64,000 nt of DNA from Nitrosovibrio sp. Nv4 (GCF_900215485.1 NZ_OCMZ01000001.1:310001-374000); one strand, 5' to 3'. Positions 21,125 to 31,219 are shown, numbered from the stretch's first letter. Notes: generated from the sequence alone by a model not told the origin. Numbers and translations: made by a program.

Positions 21125-22318
21125 TTAGACGAACACAACCTCCACAAGCGAAGTCAAATCAGCGGCTAATTGCTCGGCTTCAACGACTGATGAGCCTGTG
21201 ACAATGACATCCCCGATGCGATCCGGCCCAACCTGAAACCGGCGCACTGTGTCGCCGGGTTTGGCATAGATCGACAGCCGATGAAGATTTGGATGCGAAC
21301 GCACCGATTCCGGAACTCGAACTTGGAGTACCACACCATCCTGCGGGCTTTCAATCATTCGAGATGCGTTTGGCATTCCCTTGCATATATCTGTCACTAA
21401 AACCGGCTCGCCCAGAGCTAGAGCCAGCACTGCATCATAGGCATTGAAGCCGCCATAGATGGAAATTGTTTCCGGAAGGCAGGTCGCACCCATGCGAGCG
21501 GCGATTTCAAGGATGTAGGGCGTATCGCCAACAAGCATCAAGTCCACATTCGACACCGTGTCACAAATACCCAAAGCCTCAATCGCAGCCGCGATCTCCA
21601 TACATGAACGGGCTTGCTGATCACGGCTCAAAGTGCAGGGAATCGAGTGTCCGACCGGCGCGTGATTCGGAGGCGGAGTCAGTTGATCATTGTGGAGAAA
21701 CACGGTTTTGACACGATTCCCCTCAACAATAGCCTGGGCCCCATATTCAAGGCCTTCGAGATACTCCTCCAGAACGACTCGCCCTGAACTGGAAGCTTGC
21801 TTTGAAGCGTTCCAGGCATCAAGAAGTTCTTCCGGTCGATCGACCCTGAAGACGCCTTGACTGCCCGATGAATCCACTGCTTTGCTCATCAAGGGAAAGC
21901 CCACCGTTTCCACTGCCAAACCTAGAGCATCAGGCAAATCGCAAACTACACCACGCGCAGTCATCACGCCGCACCTGATCAAAGCCTGCTTCATTAGCCA
22001 CTTGTCGGAACATGCAACAGCGGATTCATAACCGGTTCCATACAGGCCAAGTTCATCGATCACACGGCCGATTGTGGGAACGACAACATCAGTTCCCGTG
22101 CAGGCAATACCGTCAATGGCGTAATGTCTTGCGTGTTTGAGAATCGTTTCGGTGTCACGAAAGTCACAATGGATCTGATGGTCGGCGAGGCTCAAGCCCT
22201 TATAATCACCGTCCGGGCTGACGACAATTGTAACAAGCCCGCGTCGCTTGGCTTGTTCAATCAGAGGAGTGACGGTGTTGCCGGCCCCCAAAATCATAAT
22301 TTTCTTCGCGTCAGTCAA
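21125..22318 (-). CDS. ATP-grasp ligase
   Basis: 397-residue ATP-grasp enzyme related to carbamoyl-phosphate-synthase/biotin-carboxylase-like ligases that form carbon-nitrogen bonds through an acyl phosphate. There is an N-terminal Rossmann-like domain (IMILGAGNTVTPLIEQAKRR), a central ATP-binding region (FPLMSKAVDSSGSQGVFRV, VVLEEYLEGLEYGAQAIVEG), the metal-binding LEIAARMGA, and a C-terminal barrel with RLSIYAKPGDTV. The start is TTG at 22318, which overlaps the upstream stop (TTGA) and has GAGGGA about 6 nt before it; an ATG at 22297 has a poorer site. In this neighbourhood it may attach an amino acid or similar group to a sugar; that is inference. Confidence 0.85.
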   Translation of the reverse strand: MTDAKKIMILGAGNTVTPLIEQAKRRGLVTIVVSPDGDYKGLSLADHQIHCDFRDTETILKHARHYAIDGIACTGTDVVVPTIGRVIDELGLYGTGYESAVACSDKWLMKQALIRCGVMTARGVVCDLPDALGLAVETVGFPLMSKAVDSSGSQGVFRVDRPEELLDAWNASKQASSSGRVVLEEYLEGLEYGAQAIVEGNRVKTVFLHNDQLTPPPNHAPVGHSIPCTLSRDQQARSCMEIAAAIEALGICDTVSNVDLMLVGDTPYILEIAARMGATCLPETISIYGGFNAYDAVLALALGEPVLVTDICKGMPNASRMIESPQDGVVLQVRVPESVRSHPNLHRLSIYAKPGDTVRRFQVGPDRIGDVIVTGSSVVEAEQLAADLTSLVEVVFV

Positions 22319-23286
22319 AAACGTTCCCTCTTGTCGGCCGTATCTTCCGGAAAGCCGATAGTCCGACGGACCATAGTGACCTTCGATTTTTGCAATTCAC
22401 CTAACATGCGAGCAATATATTCTCCGATGACTCCAAGCGACAGGAGAATCAATCCAGCAAAAAACGTGATTAAAATCACAAGACTCGTCCAACCAGGTTG
22501 AGAAATACCACCCGTAAAGTATTTGATCAGGAAATAGCAAAGCAACCCGCCACTCAGCACGGAGGCTAATAGCCCGGCCACGGAGATCATGCGCAGCGGC
22601 AGCATGCTCACGCTGCATATATTGTCAAAAGCTTGCTTGAATTGCTTCGCCAGAGTGTAATTCGATTTGCCGGAAAACCGCTCGTGGTGGGGGATGGGAA
22701 CAGATTTTATTCGCGCAGCGTTTGCAATAATCAGACCACCCACAGTAGCGCTTGCCGATTGGTTTTGGCGAATGACCTGGGCCATGTATCCGCGCATCAG
22801 TCGAAACGACGAAACTTTGATCTTCTCGCTGGATCCAAACGCGCGCGAGTTAATCCCGCTTATGATTTTGGAGCCAATATTGCGATAGCCTGCATGTTTT
22901 TTCTCGGGGAAATAGGCAAAAACGCAGTCGTAATCTCCCTTCTTCTCTAACTCGTCCAACAATAGCGGAATGAGTCGAGGATCGTGCTGAAGATCGTCAT
23001 CCATAGTGATGACGATTTCACCACTGGCAACTCTAATCCCAGCCATGGTTGCTCTGGTCTGGCCAGAGTTTGTAAGTAATTGAACCCCTTTGTAACGGAG
23101 CCGGGTTCGCGCCAGTTCTGAGACCACGTTCCAACTGTCGTCCGGGGAACAATCATCAACCATGATAATCTCATAGTCTGAGTTCAGTTCGCCGAAAACC
23201 GTATCAAGCCGGTTAGCCAGTTCCAGCAAACACTGACTTGATTTATATACGGGTATTACAACGCTATAAGAAGTCATAGAAGTCAT
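22315..23286 (-). CDS. Polyprenol-phosphate-type glycosyltransferase family 2 (ArnC/GtrB-like)
   Basis: 323-residue glycosyltransferase with the GT2 core VVIPVYKSSQCL, MVDDCSPDDSW and the active-site segment ITMDDDLQHDPRLIP, followed by two C-terminal membrane helices (MISVAGLLASVLSGGLLCYF and a second near residue 275). This layout is typical of enzymes that load a sugar onto undecaprenyl phosphate, such as ArnC and GtrB. An ATG at 23277 is an alternative start. First gene of the minus-strand trio with the ATP-grasp ligase and methyltransferase. Confidence 0.9.
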   Translation of the reverse strand: MTSMTSYSVVIPVYKSSQCLLELANRLDTVFGELNSDYEIIMVDDCSPDDSWNVVSELARTRLRYKGVQLLTNSGQTRATMAGIRVASGEIVITMDDDLQHDPRLIPLLLDELEKKGDYDCVFAYFPEKKHAGYRNIGSKIISGINSRAFGSSEKIKVSSFRLMRGYMAQVIRQNQSASATVGGLIIANAARIKSVPIPHHERFSGKSNYTLAKQFKQAFDNICSVSMLPLRMISVAGLLASVLSGGLLCYFLIKYFTGGISQPGWTSLVILITFFAGLILLSLGVIGEYIARMLGELQKSKVTMVRRTIGFPEDTADKRERF

Positions 23287-24049
23287 GAATCCAGATTATC
23301 CACATCAAATTTCTAGCCGATTGACGTTTGGAGCACACTAACATAAGCCTGCCAATTGAGTTGAGACTGACGATCTTTTTTCCGTCCGTGCCGCTGAAAT
23401 CCGAGACCGCACCAGCATCCGGTAGCCGTTGTTTTGGGGATATGCGGATGGTCCCCCATCAAATCGTCAAGATTCGCCCCGTGCCCCGTGCCCGAGCATA
23501 TCGTTGCTGGCGTTCACCGTTTGCGACGCCAGACTTTACGTTCAACCAGGCAGCCCAAACCTGAGAATCGTTGTCCCGCCGGGCGCCCGTGCTGCCCGTT
23601 AGATCAGGCGGAGTAAAGCAACCCATCGATTCGCTCCTCATAGAACCAAGTTTGTGGCGGAGGGGACGACTCTGTCGATTCCGTCCTAAGATAGTGCCAC
23701 CCTCGCACGAACGCTTTTGCTCGCTACGAGGTAGGGTTCCGGAAGAGCCTATTTCTGCGTCCCATTAAGGCCAACGAGGCGAACGTCATTTGCTTCAGGC
23801 AACGTCGAAATTGATGATTCGTGGATTATACCCGTACGGTATAGGTCGGAGTTCGCTTATTGACCCGGTGAATGAATAGTATTAAAGAGCACACTTGCGC
23901 CCAGGCCCTGCAAACAGGATTCAAATGTTCAGGAGGTTTCCGCATGACGTAATTTGATGGACGCCTGAAAATCCGTTTAATGAAAACGCGATCAGAACGA
24001 TCCGACAATTCGAAGTTGCGGGTGGAATTGAGGAGAAGATCGACGGCTG
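23287..24049. other. Long intergenic region without a recognisable gene
   Basis: About 760 nt. Short open frames occur on both strands but none has a ribosome-binding site or a recognisable product. The GC-rich centre (23450-23620) followed by AT-richer DNA suggests decayed coding sequence or an old insertion, but nothing could be identified. Confidence 0.4.
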
Positions 24050-25525
24050 CTAGGCGGGGGAATTTGCTTTATGCCTTCCCAGGAATAGCTTTATCGCATC
24101 CTCCAGCCATTTTCCATAGAAAATCCACAGCGTTAAGAAATAAATAAGTCCGCCGCCGGTAATTTCGATAAGCAATCTTCCAAGACTATCCTCACGGCCA
24201 AATACGGCCTTCGCGCTTAACAGGCATGCCGCCATGATAGCGGACGAAACAATGGCTGGGCGAAAGCTTAGCGCAATTTTTGTGAAAGACGTTTCCAGAA
24301 CCGCCTTGCTCATGCCGACAGTTGAAAATGCGACAATCAGTTCGGTCGCCATCAAGGCCGATACAAGGCCGATTACCCCGTAATGCGCGCCAATCAATGT
24401 CAGGGGTAACAAGATAATCAATGCAACGATCGTAGACTTCAGCGACAGGTCGGCACGCCCCATGCTGGCCAGTATCGGCCGTAAAAAAGAGGTGGTCATT
24501 CTGAACGGCATGACAATGGACAAAAGTGCGAGCGGCACAGCGACCTGCGACCATTTCTCGCCAAGCACCGCTGCCACAAACTCCTGGGCAACGCAGGCAA
24601 GGCCTATCATGATGGGAAACAGGCCCAGCGATACGATACCCAGAGTTTTGCCCAGGTAGTACGTGGCGACATCGCGTTGCTCCTGAAATTTTGAAAACGA
24701 TGGGAAGATAATCGGGTTGATCACCGGCATTATTTTGGCAAGCGGCAATAGGGCAAACTGAAAAGCGACTGCATAAATGCCGAGCAGCTCAGCACCTAAA
24801 ACAGGACCCGCAATAAAGGTCGCGAGCTTGTCGGTGATGAGCACCACCGCCCCTCCCAGAGACAAGACCCCGCCAAAAGCCATCATCCCGCGCACGGCCG
24901 AGAAATTCAGAGAGGGAGTGATGGCCCATGGCTCCAGGATCATCAATATGATTGCCAGAAGGATCCGGTTGACCAGCATCCCTGTTACCAGCGCCCAGAT
25001 CCCCCAACCCAGAATTGCGAGCACCAGCGTTGCGACGGCGGCACTGATATTCGCGATAAATTCGGCAAAAGCTCTCAACTTGAACTTCAGGTTGCGGTCC
25101 AGAAGCGCGTTGGGGATGACGCGGAAGGGCGCCAGAAGAAAAACAAAAGCCAGAACCCGTGCCAGCTGCTCGAGACGGGGCTCATCAAAATATACCGCCA
25201 TTACGCTTCCGCCAAAGAAATAGGTCAGAAAAAGCAATCCATTGATGACCAGAAGCCAGCCAAAGACGCTACGCAACTCCTCGTGCTCGACGTTCCTGGA
25301 TCGAACCAGAGCAAGGTCGAGTCCAAACGCGCTGACCAGCATGAGCAGTTCAAGGGGCGCCTCCAGCATGGCATTGAGTCCGTAATCCGCTGGACTGATG
25401 AAACGCACCACTATGATGGTGCTGGCCCAACTGACCGCCTGCCCGATCAGTCGAAGTATCACCGCCGAGCGGGCGCCCGACAGGATTTTGTCAATGATTT
25501 CCGTGTGACCTTGTTGCTTTTCCAT
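24050..25525 (-). CDS. Wzx-type oligosaccharide flippase / polysaccharide export membrane protein
   Basis: 491 residues from the ATG at 25525, with about 12-14 predicted helices of the MATE/Wzx superfamily (polysaccharide synthesis type 3). The N-terminal ILRLIGQAVSWASTIIVVRF and RFISPADYGLNAML are characteristic, as is the long run of hydrophobic segments to residue 480. It should flip undecaprenyl-linked repeat units across the inner membrane. An upstream ATG at 25591 extends the frame by 22 residues; neither start has a clear Shine-Dalgarno. Confidence 0.88.
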   Translation of the reverse strand: MEKQQGHTEIIDKILSGARSAVILRLIGQAVSWASTIIVVRFISPADYGLNAMLEAPLELLMLVSAFGLDLALVRSRNVEHEELRSVFGWLLVINGLLFLTYFFGGSVMAVYFDEPRLEQLARVLAFVFLLAPFRVIPNALLDRNLKFKLRAFAEFIANISAAVATLVLAILGWGIWALVTGMLVNRILLAIILMILEPWAITPSLNFSAVRGMMAFGGVLSLGGAVVLITDKLATFIAGPVLGAELLGIYAVAFQFALLPLAKIMPVINPIIFPSFSKFQEQRDVATYYLGKTLGIVSLGLFPIMIGLACVAQEFVAAVLGEKWSQVAVPLALLSIVMPFRMTTSFLRPILASMGRADLSLKSTIVALIILLPLTLIGAHYGVIGLVSALMATELIVAFSTVGMSKAVLETSFTKIALSFRPAIVSSAIMAACLLSAKAVFGREDSLGRLLIEITGGGLIYFLTLWIFYGKWLEDAIKLFLGRHKANSPA

Positions 25526-25818
25526 GAATTTTGCACTTATGCGAAGCGTGAGCCAGGCCGTTGTTGCCGGTCCCGGAACTCGGGTAATCATTCCTGCCAG
25601 GCATGGAAAGGTTAACTGTGTTTTCTAATGTTGCCTGTTTATCCGGTGAGAATAGCATTCGGACTTTAGCCGAAATCCACTCCGGGGTGCTTTATTGCAA
25701 TTGCATAACGTTTCCGACGGTGTGATGCGGTTATAAATTGCTCCCTTGATTCGATGACAGCCAGTGCAGGAAACGACGCAATTTCACAATAAGACGTTGA
25801 GAGCCGCGGCTCTTTCGA

Positions 25819-27195
25819 TCAAACCGTTGCAACCTTGCTCACCACGTAGCGAAACTTGCCGGATTTCTCCAGCGGGATCTCGGCCATCTTCTCGATCACG
25901 ATATCAACGGTCTGGCCCAACCTGGCCTTGAATCCCTGTTCGATTTTCGCAATTGTCTCCGGACCAAGCTCTGAGTCCAGAACCACCGATATCCGCGTGA
26001 GATTCAAACTTTCCTGGATGATTTTGAAGTTGCTTATCCCGGTCACGTCGCGCAGGATGTAGATCAAAGCCAGGCCGTGGATGACCGTGCCGTCCTGCGC
26101 GATGAGAAAATCCGTACTGCGTCCCTGGACCTCCTTGAGGAGGGGAAGGCCGCGTCCGCAAGCGCAGAGCTTGCTGTCCAGCACGCCGATGTCGCCGGTG
26201 CGGTAGCGAATGAAAGGGAAATCCTTTGTAGCAAGATGGGTCACTATGATTTCGCCTGCCTCACCGCAGGGTAGCGGCATGCCCTGTTGATCCACGATCT
26301 CGACGATAATATCCTCGGCGGTGATATGCATACCGCCCTCGGGACACTCGTGGGCGATGAAACCCGCGTCGCGGCCTCCATAACCATTCGCCACCGGACA
26401 GCCAAACGTTTCACTGATCTGCCGGCGCTGTTCATCGTAGAGTCGCTCCGAGGTAACGAATGCAACACGCAACCCCAGATCGTCCATCCGCTGCCCCCGT
26501 GCATTGGCGTGACGAGCGATATGCGATAGGGCGGAAGGGTAGCCGAAGAGCATTTTTGGGCGCACTGCGCGTATTTCATCCAGGAACCGGTCCAGTTTTT
26601 GTTCCGACATTTCGAAGGCGGGGATCAGCTTCGTCCTGAACAGCCAGTCGCGGAGGCCGCGTATGCCGTCCTGCGCGCCGAGTTCGATGGGTGAACCCCA
26701 GACGACTATCTCCCGGTCGCCGATATCCACATTCCACCACCGTGTGGCGCGCCATTTCGCGGCAACGTCGTGGCTGACCCGCTCCTTGCCGATGTAAAAA
26801 ATCAACGGTTCGCCGCTGGAACCACCAGTGTTAAAGCGGGCCAGACTCTGCCCATTCTCCGACTTGAGCGCTTCAGTGTTGGCGCGAATTCTCGATTTGT
26901 CGAGCAGCGGCAGATATGCAAGGTCCGTCAGAGAGCGTACCCCTTCCGGATTGAACGAGATATCCGAGAAGAGAGCACGATAAAAAGGTACGTGTACTTC
27001 TGCGTGGGCGAGCAACCGGCGCAGTTTTGAAAGCTGGAGCGCCTCCAGACGCTTTGGATCCCACCATTGGGAGATTTCCAGCTCCTTGCGGACAGCGACG
27101 CTATCATGGTTTTTGATGCGCTCGTGAAAAGGGAAAAAAAGGCCCGATATAAACGACGTGTACCATTCTTTTTCTTCTGGTGAACTGGCCCTCAC
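25819..27195 (-). CDS. CapK/PaaK-like adenylate-forming enzyme
   Basis: 458-residue member of the phenylacetate-CoA ligase/CapK branch of adenylate-forming enzymes. The ATP-binding loop TGGSSGEP is at residues 123-130, and FGYPSALSHIARHA, the Gly-Tyr-Gly motif in VANGYGGRDAGF and the RYRTGDIG hinge region follow. CapK-like genes are common in polysaccharide clusters, where the reaction is unproven; activation of a carboxylate for transfer to a sugar is one possibility. The GTG start overlaps the stop of the next gene upstream (GTGA), implying coupling. Confidence 0.85.
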   Translation of the reverse strand: MRASSPEEKEWYTSFISGLFFPFHERIKNHDSVAVRKELEISQWWDPKRLEALQLSKLRRLLAHAEVHVPFYRALFSDISFNPEGVRSLTDLAYLPLLDKSRIRANTEALKSENGQSLARFNTGGSSGEPLIFYIGKERVSHDVAAKWRATRWWNVDIGDREIVVWGSPIELGAQDGIRGLRDWLFRTKLIPAFEMSEQKLDRFLDEIRAVRPKMLFGYPSALSHIARHANARGQRMDDLGLRVAFVTSERLYDEQRRQISETFGCPVANGYGGRDAGFIAHECPEGGMHITAEDIIVEIVDQQGMPLPCGEAGEIIVTHLATKDFPFIRYRTGDIGVLDSKLCACGRGLPLLKEVQGRSTDFLIAQDGTVIHGLALIYILRDVTGISNFKIIQESLNLTRISVVLDSELGPETIAKIEQGFKARLGQTVDIVIEKMAEIPLEKSGKFRYVVSKVATV

Positions 27196-28310
27196 TTGTT
27201 ACTTACCGCGAATCTGTCTGACTTTGTCAAAACCTGGTCATACACGCAGAGCAACCGGTCACGTACATTTGGCCACGTGTAGCATTGCACCGATTCGGCG
27301 CCCGCCTGCCTGAGAAGCATTGCCTTGGCAGGATCGTTGAGCAATAGAAGAACAGCATCTGCCATGGCTTCCGGATCCCCTGGGGACACAAGCAAAGCGG
27401 TCTTTCCATGCTCTACCAGATAGGGTATGCCGCCAACATCGGTACTCACTACGGGAACGCCGCTGGCCAATGCTTCCAGGATAGAGATAGGCATGTTGTC
27501 GGCCAGGCTGGGGTTGATCATGACATCGGCGTGCCGGTAGACAGCGGCCATGCCTTCGTTGTCCAGACGGCCTGTAAATGTGACCGCATCTACCACGCCC
27601 AATCTGCATGCAAGCTCTTCCAGTGTCTGGCGCTCGGGACCGGAGCCGGCCACAGTGAGTTTTGCTGTGGGAAACGCGTGTTTTACAATAGTGAAGGCTC
27701 GCAAGGCAGTGGCATTGTCGTAAATCGGCTCAAGGTTGCGGGTAACGATGATGTGCGGGAAATCCGGCCCCGATGAAGGTGCAAAACGTGCTCCTGCGCC
27801 GAAGCGGCCAAGGTCGATAATGTTGGGTACGATGCTGGTTGAAAAGCCCCGCTGTTCAAATACAGCTTCAAGGAAACCTGAAGGAACGATGATTGCATCT
27901 GCCCGGTACAGGCTGGGTTTTATCCAGAAAAAGGCCTTATCAAAAAAGGTATCCGCTTCGCCTCCCCGATAATTGATAATGACGGGCTTCCTCCTGATCC
28001 TGGCAATCCAGATGGCTGGAGCGGCAAAGAGATGCCACGACCAGCCAGAATTGGCCATCACATGAAATAACTGAACCCTGCCCGCGGAAAACCAGAGGTG
28101 AGCAAGGTAGGGCAACAGACGAAATGCGGCCCTTACACCCTTGAATTTCCCAATCCAGCCAGGACGATAGGGGCTATTGACCTGAATCAGCTCTACCTCG
28201 GCCTCCTCCCCTCGCAATAACCTGGCCAATTGCAACGTCTGGTTTGCCATTCCGCCCGAAGGAGGAGGTAAAGGCCCCACTAACCCAACGCGCAAGCCGG
28301 GCTTTTTCAC
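27192..28310 (-). CDS. Glycosyltransferase family 4
   Basis: 372-residue GT-B retaining glycosyltransferase. The N-terminal domain begins LRVGLVGPLPPPSGGMANQT, and the C-terminal donor domain has KLTVAGSGPERQTLEELA, GRLDNEGMAAVYRHADVMIN and the E-x7-E region SILEALASGVPVVSTDVGG. The start was set at GTG 28310, which overlaps the upstream stop (GTGA) and has AAAGGAG 9 nt before it. The longer frame to 28376 would overlap the upstream gene by 70 nt without such a site. Confidence 0.92.
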   Translation of the reverse strand: MKKPGLRVGLVGPLPPPSGGMANQTLQLARLLRGEEAEVELIQVNSPYRPGWIGKFKGVRAAFRLLPYLAHLWFSAGRVQLFHVMANSGWSWHLFAAPAIWIARIRRKPVIINYRGGEADTFFDKAFFWIKPSLYRADAIIVPSGFLEAVFEQRGFSTSIVPNIIDLGRFGAGARFAPSSGPDFPHIIVTRNLEPIYDNATALRAFTIVKHAFPTAKLTVAGSGPERQTLEELACRLGVVDAVTFTGRLDNEGMAAVYRHADVMINPSLADNMPISILEALASGVPVVSTDVGGIPYLVEHGKTALLVSPGDPEAMADAVLLLLNDPAKAMLLRQAGAESVQCYTWPNVRDRLLCVYDQVLTKSDRFAVSNK

Positions 28311-29524
28311 TGATGGCGCTCCTTTGAGACAAGCGGAGCGTAAACATTCCTGTAACTTGCCACACTGGCTGGCCAATTACGCTGGGTTTCCACAAAGCGG
28401 CGAGCAGCGACACGCAGGCCAGCCCAAAGATGCGGACTGGAAAGAACGCTCAGGACTTTGAGCGCCAGGGCGTGCGGGTCGCCGGCCCTGAAAAGGATGC
28501 CTGTCTCCCCATCCTGAATGAGCTCCAGATGGCCGCCCACATCGGAGGCCATGACCAGCCTGCCCTGAGCCATGGCTTCGAGGGGCTTGAGTGGGGTGAC
28601 GAGGTCGGTGAGCCGCATACGGAGCCTCGGATAGACGAGAACATCGATCAGATTGTAATAGCGCTGGACCTGGGCATGAGGTACGCGGCCAGTGAAGATC
28701 ACTTTGTCTTCCAGGTGCAGTTGCATCGTAATGGCCTTTAATTCTTTTTCTTGCGGACCGCCGCCGACTAGCAGAACACGAATGTCAGGATTGCCGGACA
28801 GCATTTCCGGTAGTGCCTGCAATAAAATGCTCAAGCCTTCATAGGCATAAAAAGAGCCTATAAAACCCACCAGCAACTTGCCCTCCAACCCGAGCTCTTC
28901 AGCCAGTTGCTGATCACGTTTATCACCCACGCTGAAATTTTCGATATTCACGGCATTGGGAATGACCGTTACCTTTTCTGGCGCGATACCTCGTCCGAGA
29001 ATATCCCCGCGCAATCCCTCGCAGATAGTGGTTATCGCATCGACCCGCCTGAGGGCATAACTCTCCAGGCTGCGGGTGAGGCGGTATCGCATGCCCCATT
29101 CGCGACTGGTGCCGTGATCCACCGCAGCGTCTTCCCAGAATGCCCTGACTTCATAGACAACCGGGATACCTGAACTGCGGCCGACGCGCAGCGCAGGTAT
29201 CGCGTTCAGAACAGGAGAGTGGGCGTGCAGAATATCCGGCCTGACAATTTTGACCACTTCACTCAGGCGGCGGGTCAGACTGTCGATAACGGCGGCCTGA
29301 TTCAGAACAGGCAGCTGCGCCATTGGACTTGCCGCAGCCGGGGTGCGATAAAAATGCCATCCCTCGACATCCTCCTCCAATACGCTGCAATTTTCCTGTT
29401 TTGAACCAGTCAGATGAAAGGTTTCCCACCCCAGAGCGCGCTGTTCCTTGAGAATGGAAAGCGTACGGAATGTATAGCCACTGTGAAGGGGAATGGAGTG
29501 GTCAAGAATGTGCAGTATCCGCAT
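28307..29524 (-). CDS. XrtA/PEP-CTERM system glycosyltransferase (TIGR04063-like, family 4)
   Basis: 405-residue GT-B glycosyltransferase of the exosortase A-linked type; the N-terminus RILHILDHSIPLHSGYTFRT is diagnostic of that family. The C-terminal domain carries VLLVGGGPQEKELKAI, GRVPHAQVQRYYNLIDVLVY and TPLKPLEAMAQG with the conserved Glu. The ATG at 29524 overlaps the TGA of the upstream gene, so translation is coupled along 31215-25819. The family marks loci making the exopolysaccharide that accompanies PEP-CTERM proteins. Confidence 0.93.
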   Translation of the reverse strand: MRILHILDHSIPLHSGYTFRTLSILKEQRALGWETFHLTGSKQENCSVLEEDVEGWHFYRTPAAASPMAQLPVLNQAAVIDSLTRRLSEVVKIVRPDILHAHSPVLNAIPALRVGRSSGIPVVYEVRAFWEDAAVDHGTSREWGMRYRLTRSLESYALRRVDAITTICEGLRGDILGRGIAPEKVTVIPNAVNIENFSVGDKRDQQLAEELGLEGKLLVGFIGSFYAYEGLSILLQALPEMLSGNPDIRVLLVGGGPQEKELKAITMQLHLEDKVIFTGRVPHAQVQRYYNLIDVLVYPRLRMRLTDLVTPLKPLEAMAQGRLVMASDVGGHLELIQDGETGILFRAGDPHALALKVLSVLSSPHLWAGLRVAARRFVETQRNWPASVASYRNVYAPLVSKERHQ

Positions 29525-31215
29525 CAATTTTTCCGCTGCGGATTCAACTTGATTTCCATCCCCATATGCGGCAGTGGAATGACAAGGTCGTCCGCTTGCT
29601 CCTTTTTTTCCAAGTATCGGTAAACCTGGACTGACAGGTCAGCAAATTCCGGCACATTTGTCTGGATCGGTATCTCTTTGATCATCTGGAATCGCTGATC
29701 CTTCATGGCTTCAGCGAGCAGCTTGAATTCCGGCAGGTCGACTATATCGCGACTCTCTATCACAACTATGCCGACGCCGAAACGTTCGATCAGTTGAATG
29801 ACATCCTCTACAGATTTGACATATGAGACAGTACCGAACGACTTGTGCACCGCCATGGATACCAAAATCTTGTCGGCTCGTAATACCGCCTTCCTCTTTT
29901 CGGGATCAAGCGCCCGCAGATGGAAAATAAAATTGCCATCATGTTTCCCGCCAAACATGATCAAGCCCGTATTTTCCTGTCCGGTGACAAACTCAGCTGC
30001 TTGTTCGTATCCTGATACATAACTATGCGGCCTGATCGATCCCGAATATACGTTCCACGCGGCAAGTGTGGCCAACAGGACGAATGCGATTCCACGGATG
30101 TTGCGGTTTGCCATCGCCGCCTGGCTCAACGGCATGCAGGCCAGCAACGCGAGCGGCGGCAGCGCGTAAATCGTATATCGGTGAACATTCGCTGGCCCTA
30201 TGACTATCGTCGTAAAAATATACGAGGTCACAATCCAAAGAAATATCAGTACATCCTGCTTCGTACCCTTGTTGAATAATCTGAAAACAAAACCAATAAA
30301 GATAGCCGCCAAAAGCGGCAATTCGCAAGCACTCAATAATGCAGGCCAAAAACTTCCCCAACGGCTGGCACTAAATAACACCGAACTATTTGATCCGAAC
30401 TTATCGACAAAAGAGCTTGTCGGTACCGAACCGAACTTTAGCGCGTGCACCATCAGCAATGCCGCGACCGAGCCCACGATGACATACGCCAACACTGCTT
30501 CCTTGCGCCATAGCATCCGCCAGTATCCAGTCCACAACGCATAGATCAGCAGAGCAGGCAGAATGAAGACCGTGGTCTGCTTGAGTAGCAGCATGCAGCC
30601 CAGCATAAGTCCGGCAATTCCGGCACGGCTCAGGCTAGGGCGGCTCAGATATCGATCGAATGTCCAAATCGAAACGATAATCATCGCTACCGCCGGCACC
30701 TCCAACATAACGGAACGGGTCCAATGGAGCGTTCCGGGAGCCGAAAGATAGAGCAGGCATGACAAGATAGCGGCTTCGCGTCCCCAGATGGGCCGCGCCC
30801 AGACATACCAGGCAGTTGCGCCGATGAGAGCAAATACTAGAACTGCGAGCCGCCCTCCAAATTCGTTGATACCAAACACGGCAAAAAATACTGATTCGAC
30901 CACAGGGAAGAAAGGCGGATACCAGTTCAATGCCAGAGCGGGATATTGGGCAAAGTACTGCAGAGCGTATTCATAAGGCGCCCTCCAGGGCATATCCTGC
31001 CAAAGATCGAGAAAGAAGACGCCGTTCATTGCGTGACGGGACTCGTCCGTCCACCAGAATTCTCCGGCATCAAGTGCTTTCCAGAAGAGCAGGCATACGC
31101 TGCACCACAGCACCAGCAGAAATAGGGCATCGCCGGAATTGGGCCGCGGGCGAAGTTCAAGGCTGGAATCAGCCGGAGGGGTTTGCGCCGAATATTGCGG
31201 GCCGGGCGTGGTCAT
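29524..31215 (-). CDS. Glycosyltransferase family 39 (ArnT/PMT-like) membrane protein
   Basis: 563-residue GT-C protein with roughly ten membrane helices. The catalytic first loop follows helix 1, with the acidic motif TDESRHAMNGVFFLD (about 56-70), and YPPFFPVVESVFFAVFG is typical of ArnT/PMT relatives. Such enzymes transfer a sugar from a polyprenyl phosphate donor on the periplasmic side. The C-terminal third is a soluble periplasmic domain. It starts 4 nt after the rffA stop codon. Confidence 0.88.
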   Translation of the reverse strand: MTTPGPQYSAQTPPADSSLELRPRPNSGDALFLLVLWCSVCLLFWKALDAGEFWWTDESRHAMNGVFFLDLWQDMPWRAPYEYALQYFAQYPALALNWYPPFFPVVESVFFAVFGINEFGGRLAVLVFALIGATAWYVWARPIWGREAAILSCLLYLSAPGTLHWTRSVMLEVPAVAMIIVSIWTFDRYLSRPSLSRAGIAGLMLGCMLLLKQTTVFILPALLIYALWTGYWRMLWRKEAVLAYVIVGSVAALLMVHALKFGSVPTSSFVDKFGSNSSVLFSASRWGSFWPALLSACELPLLAAIFIGFVFRLFNKGTKQDVLIFLWIVTSYIFTTIVIGPANVHRYTIYALPPLALLACMPLSQAAMANRNIRGIAFVLLATLAAWNVYSGSIRPHSYVSGYEQAAEFVTGQENTGLIMFGGKHDGNFIFHLRALDPEKRKAVLRADKILVSMAVHKSFGTVSYVKSVEDVIQLIERFGVGIVVIESRDIVDLPEFKLLAEAMKDQRFQMIKEIPIQTNVPEFADLSVQVYRYLEKKEQADDLVIPLPHMGMEIKLNPQRKN

Positions 31216-31219
31216 TCTT

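Noticed and set aside
23450-23770. Short frames in the 23.3-24.0 kb gap as transposase remnants
   Set aside because: No catalytic motif, terminal inverted repeat or similarity to a transposase that I could recognise on either strand.
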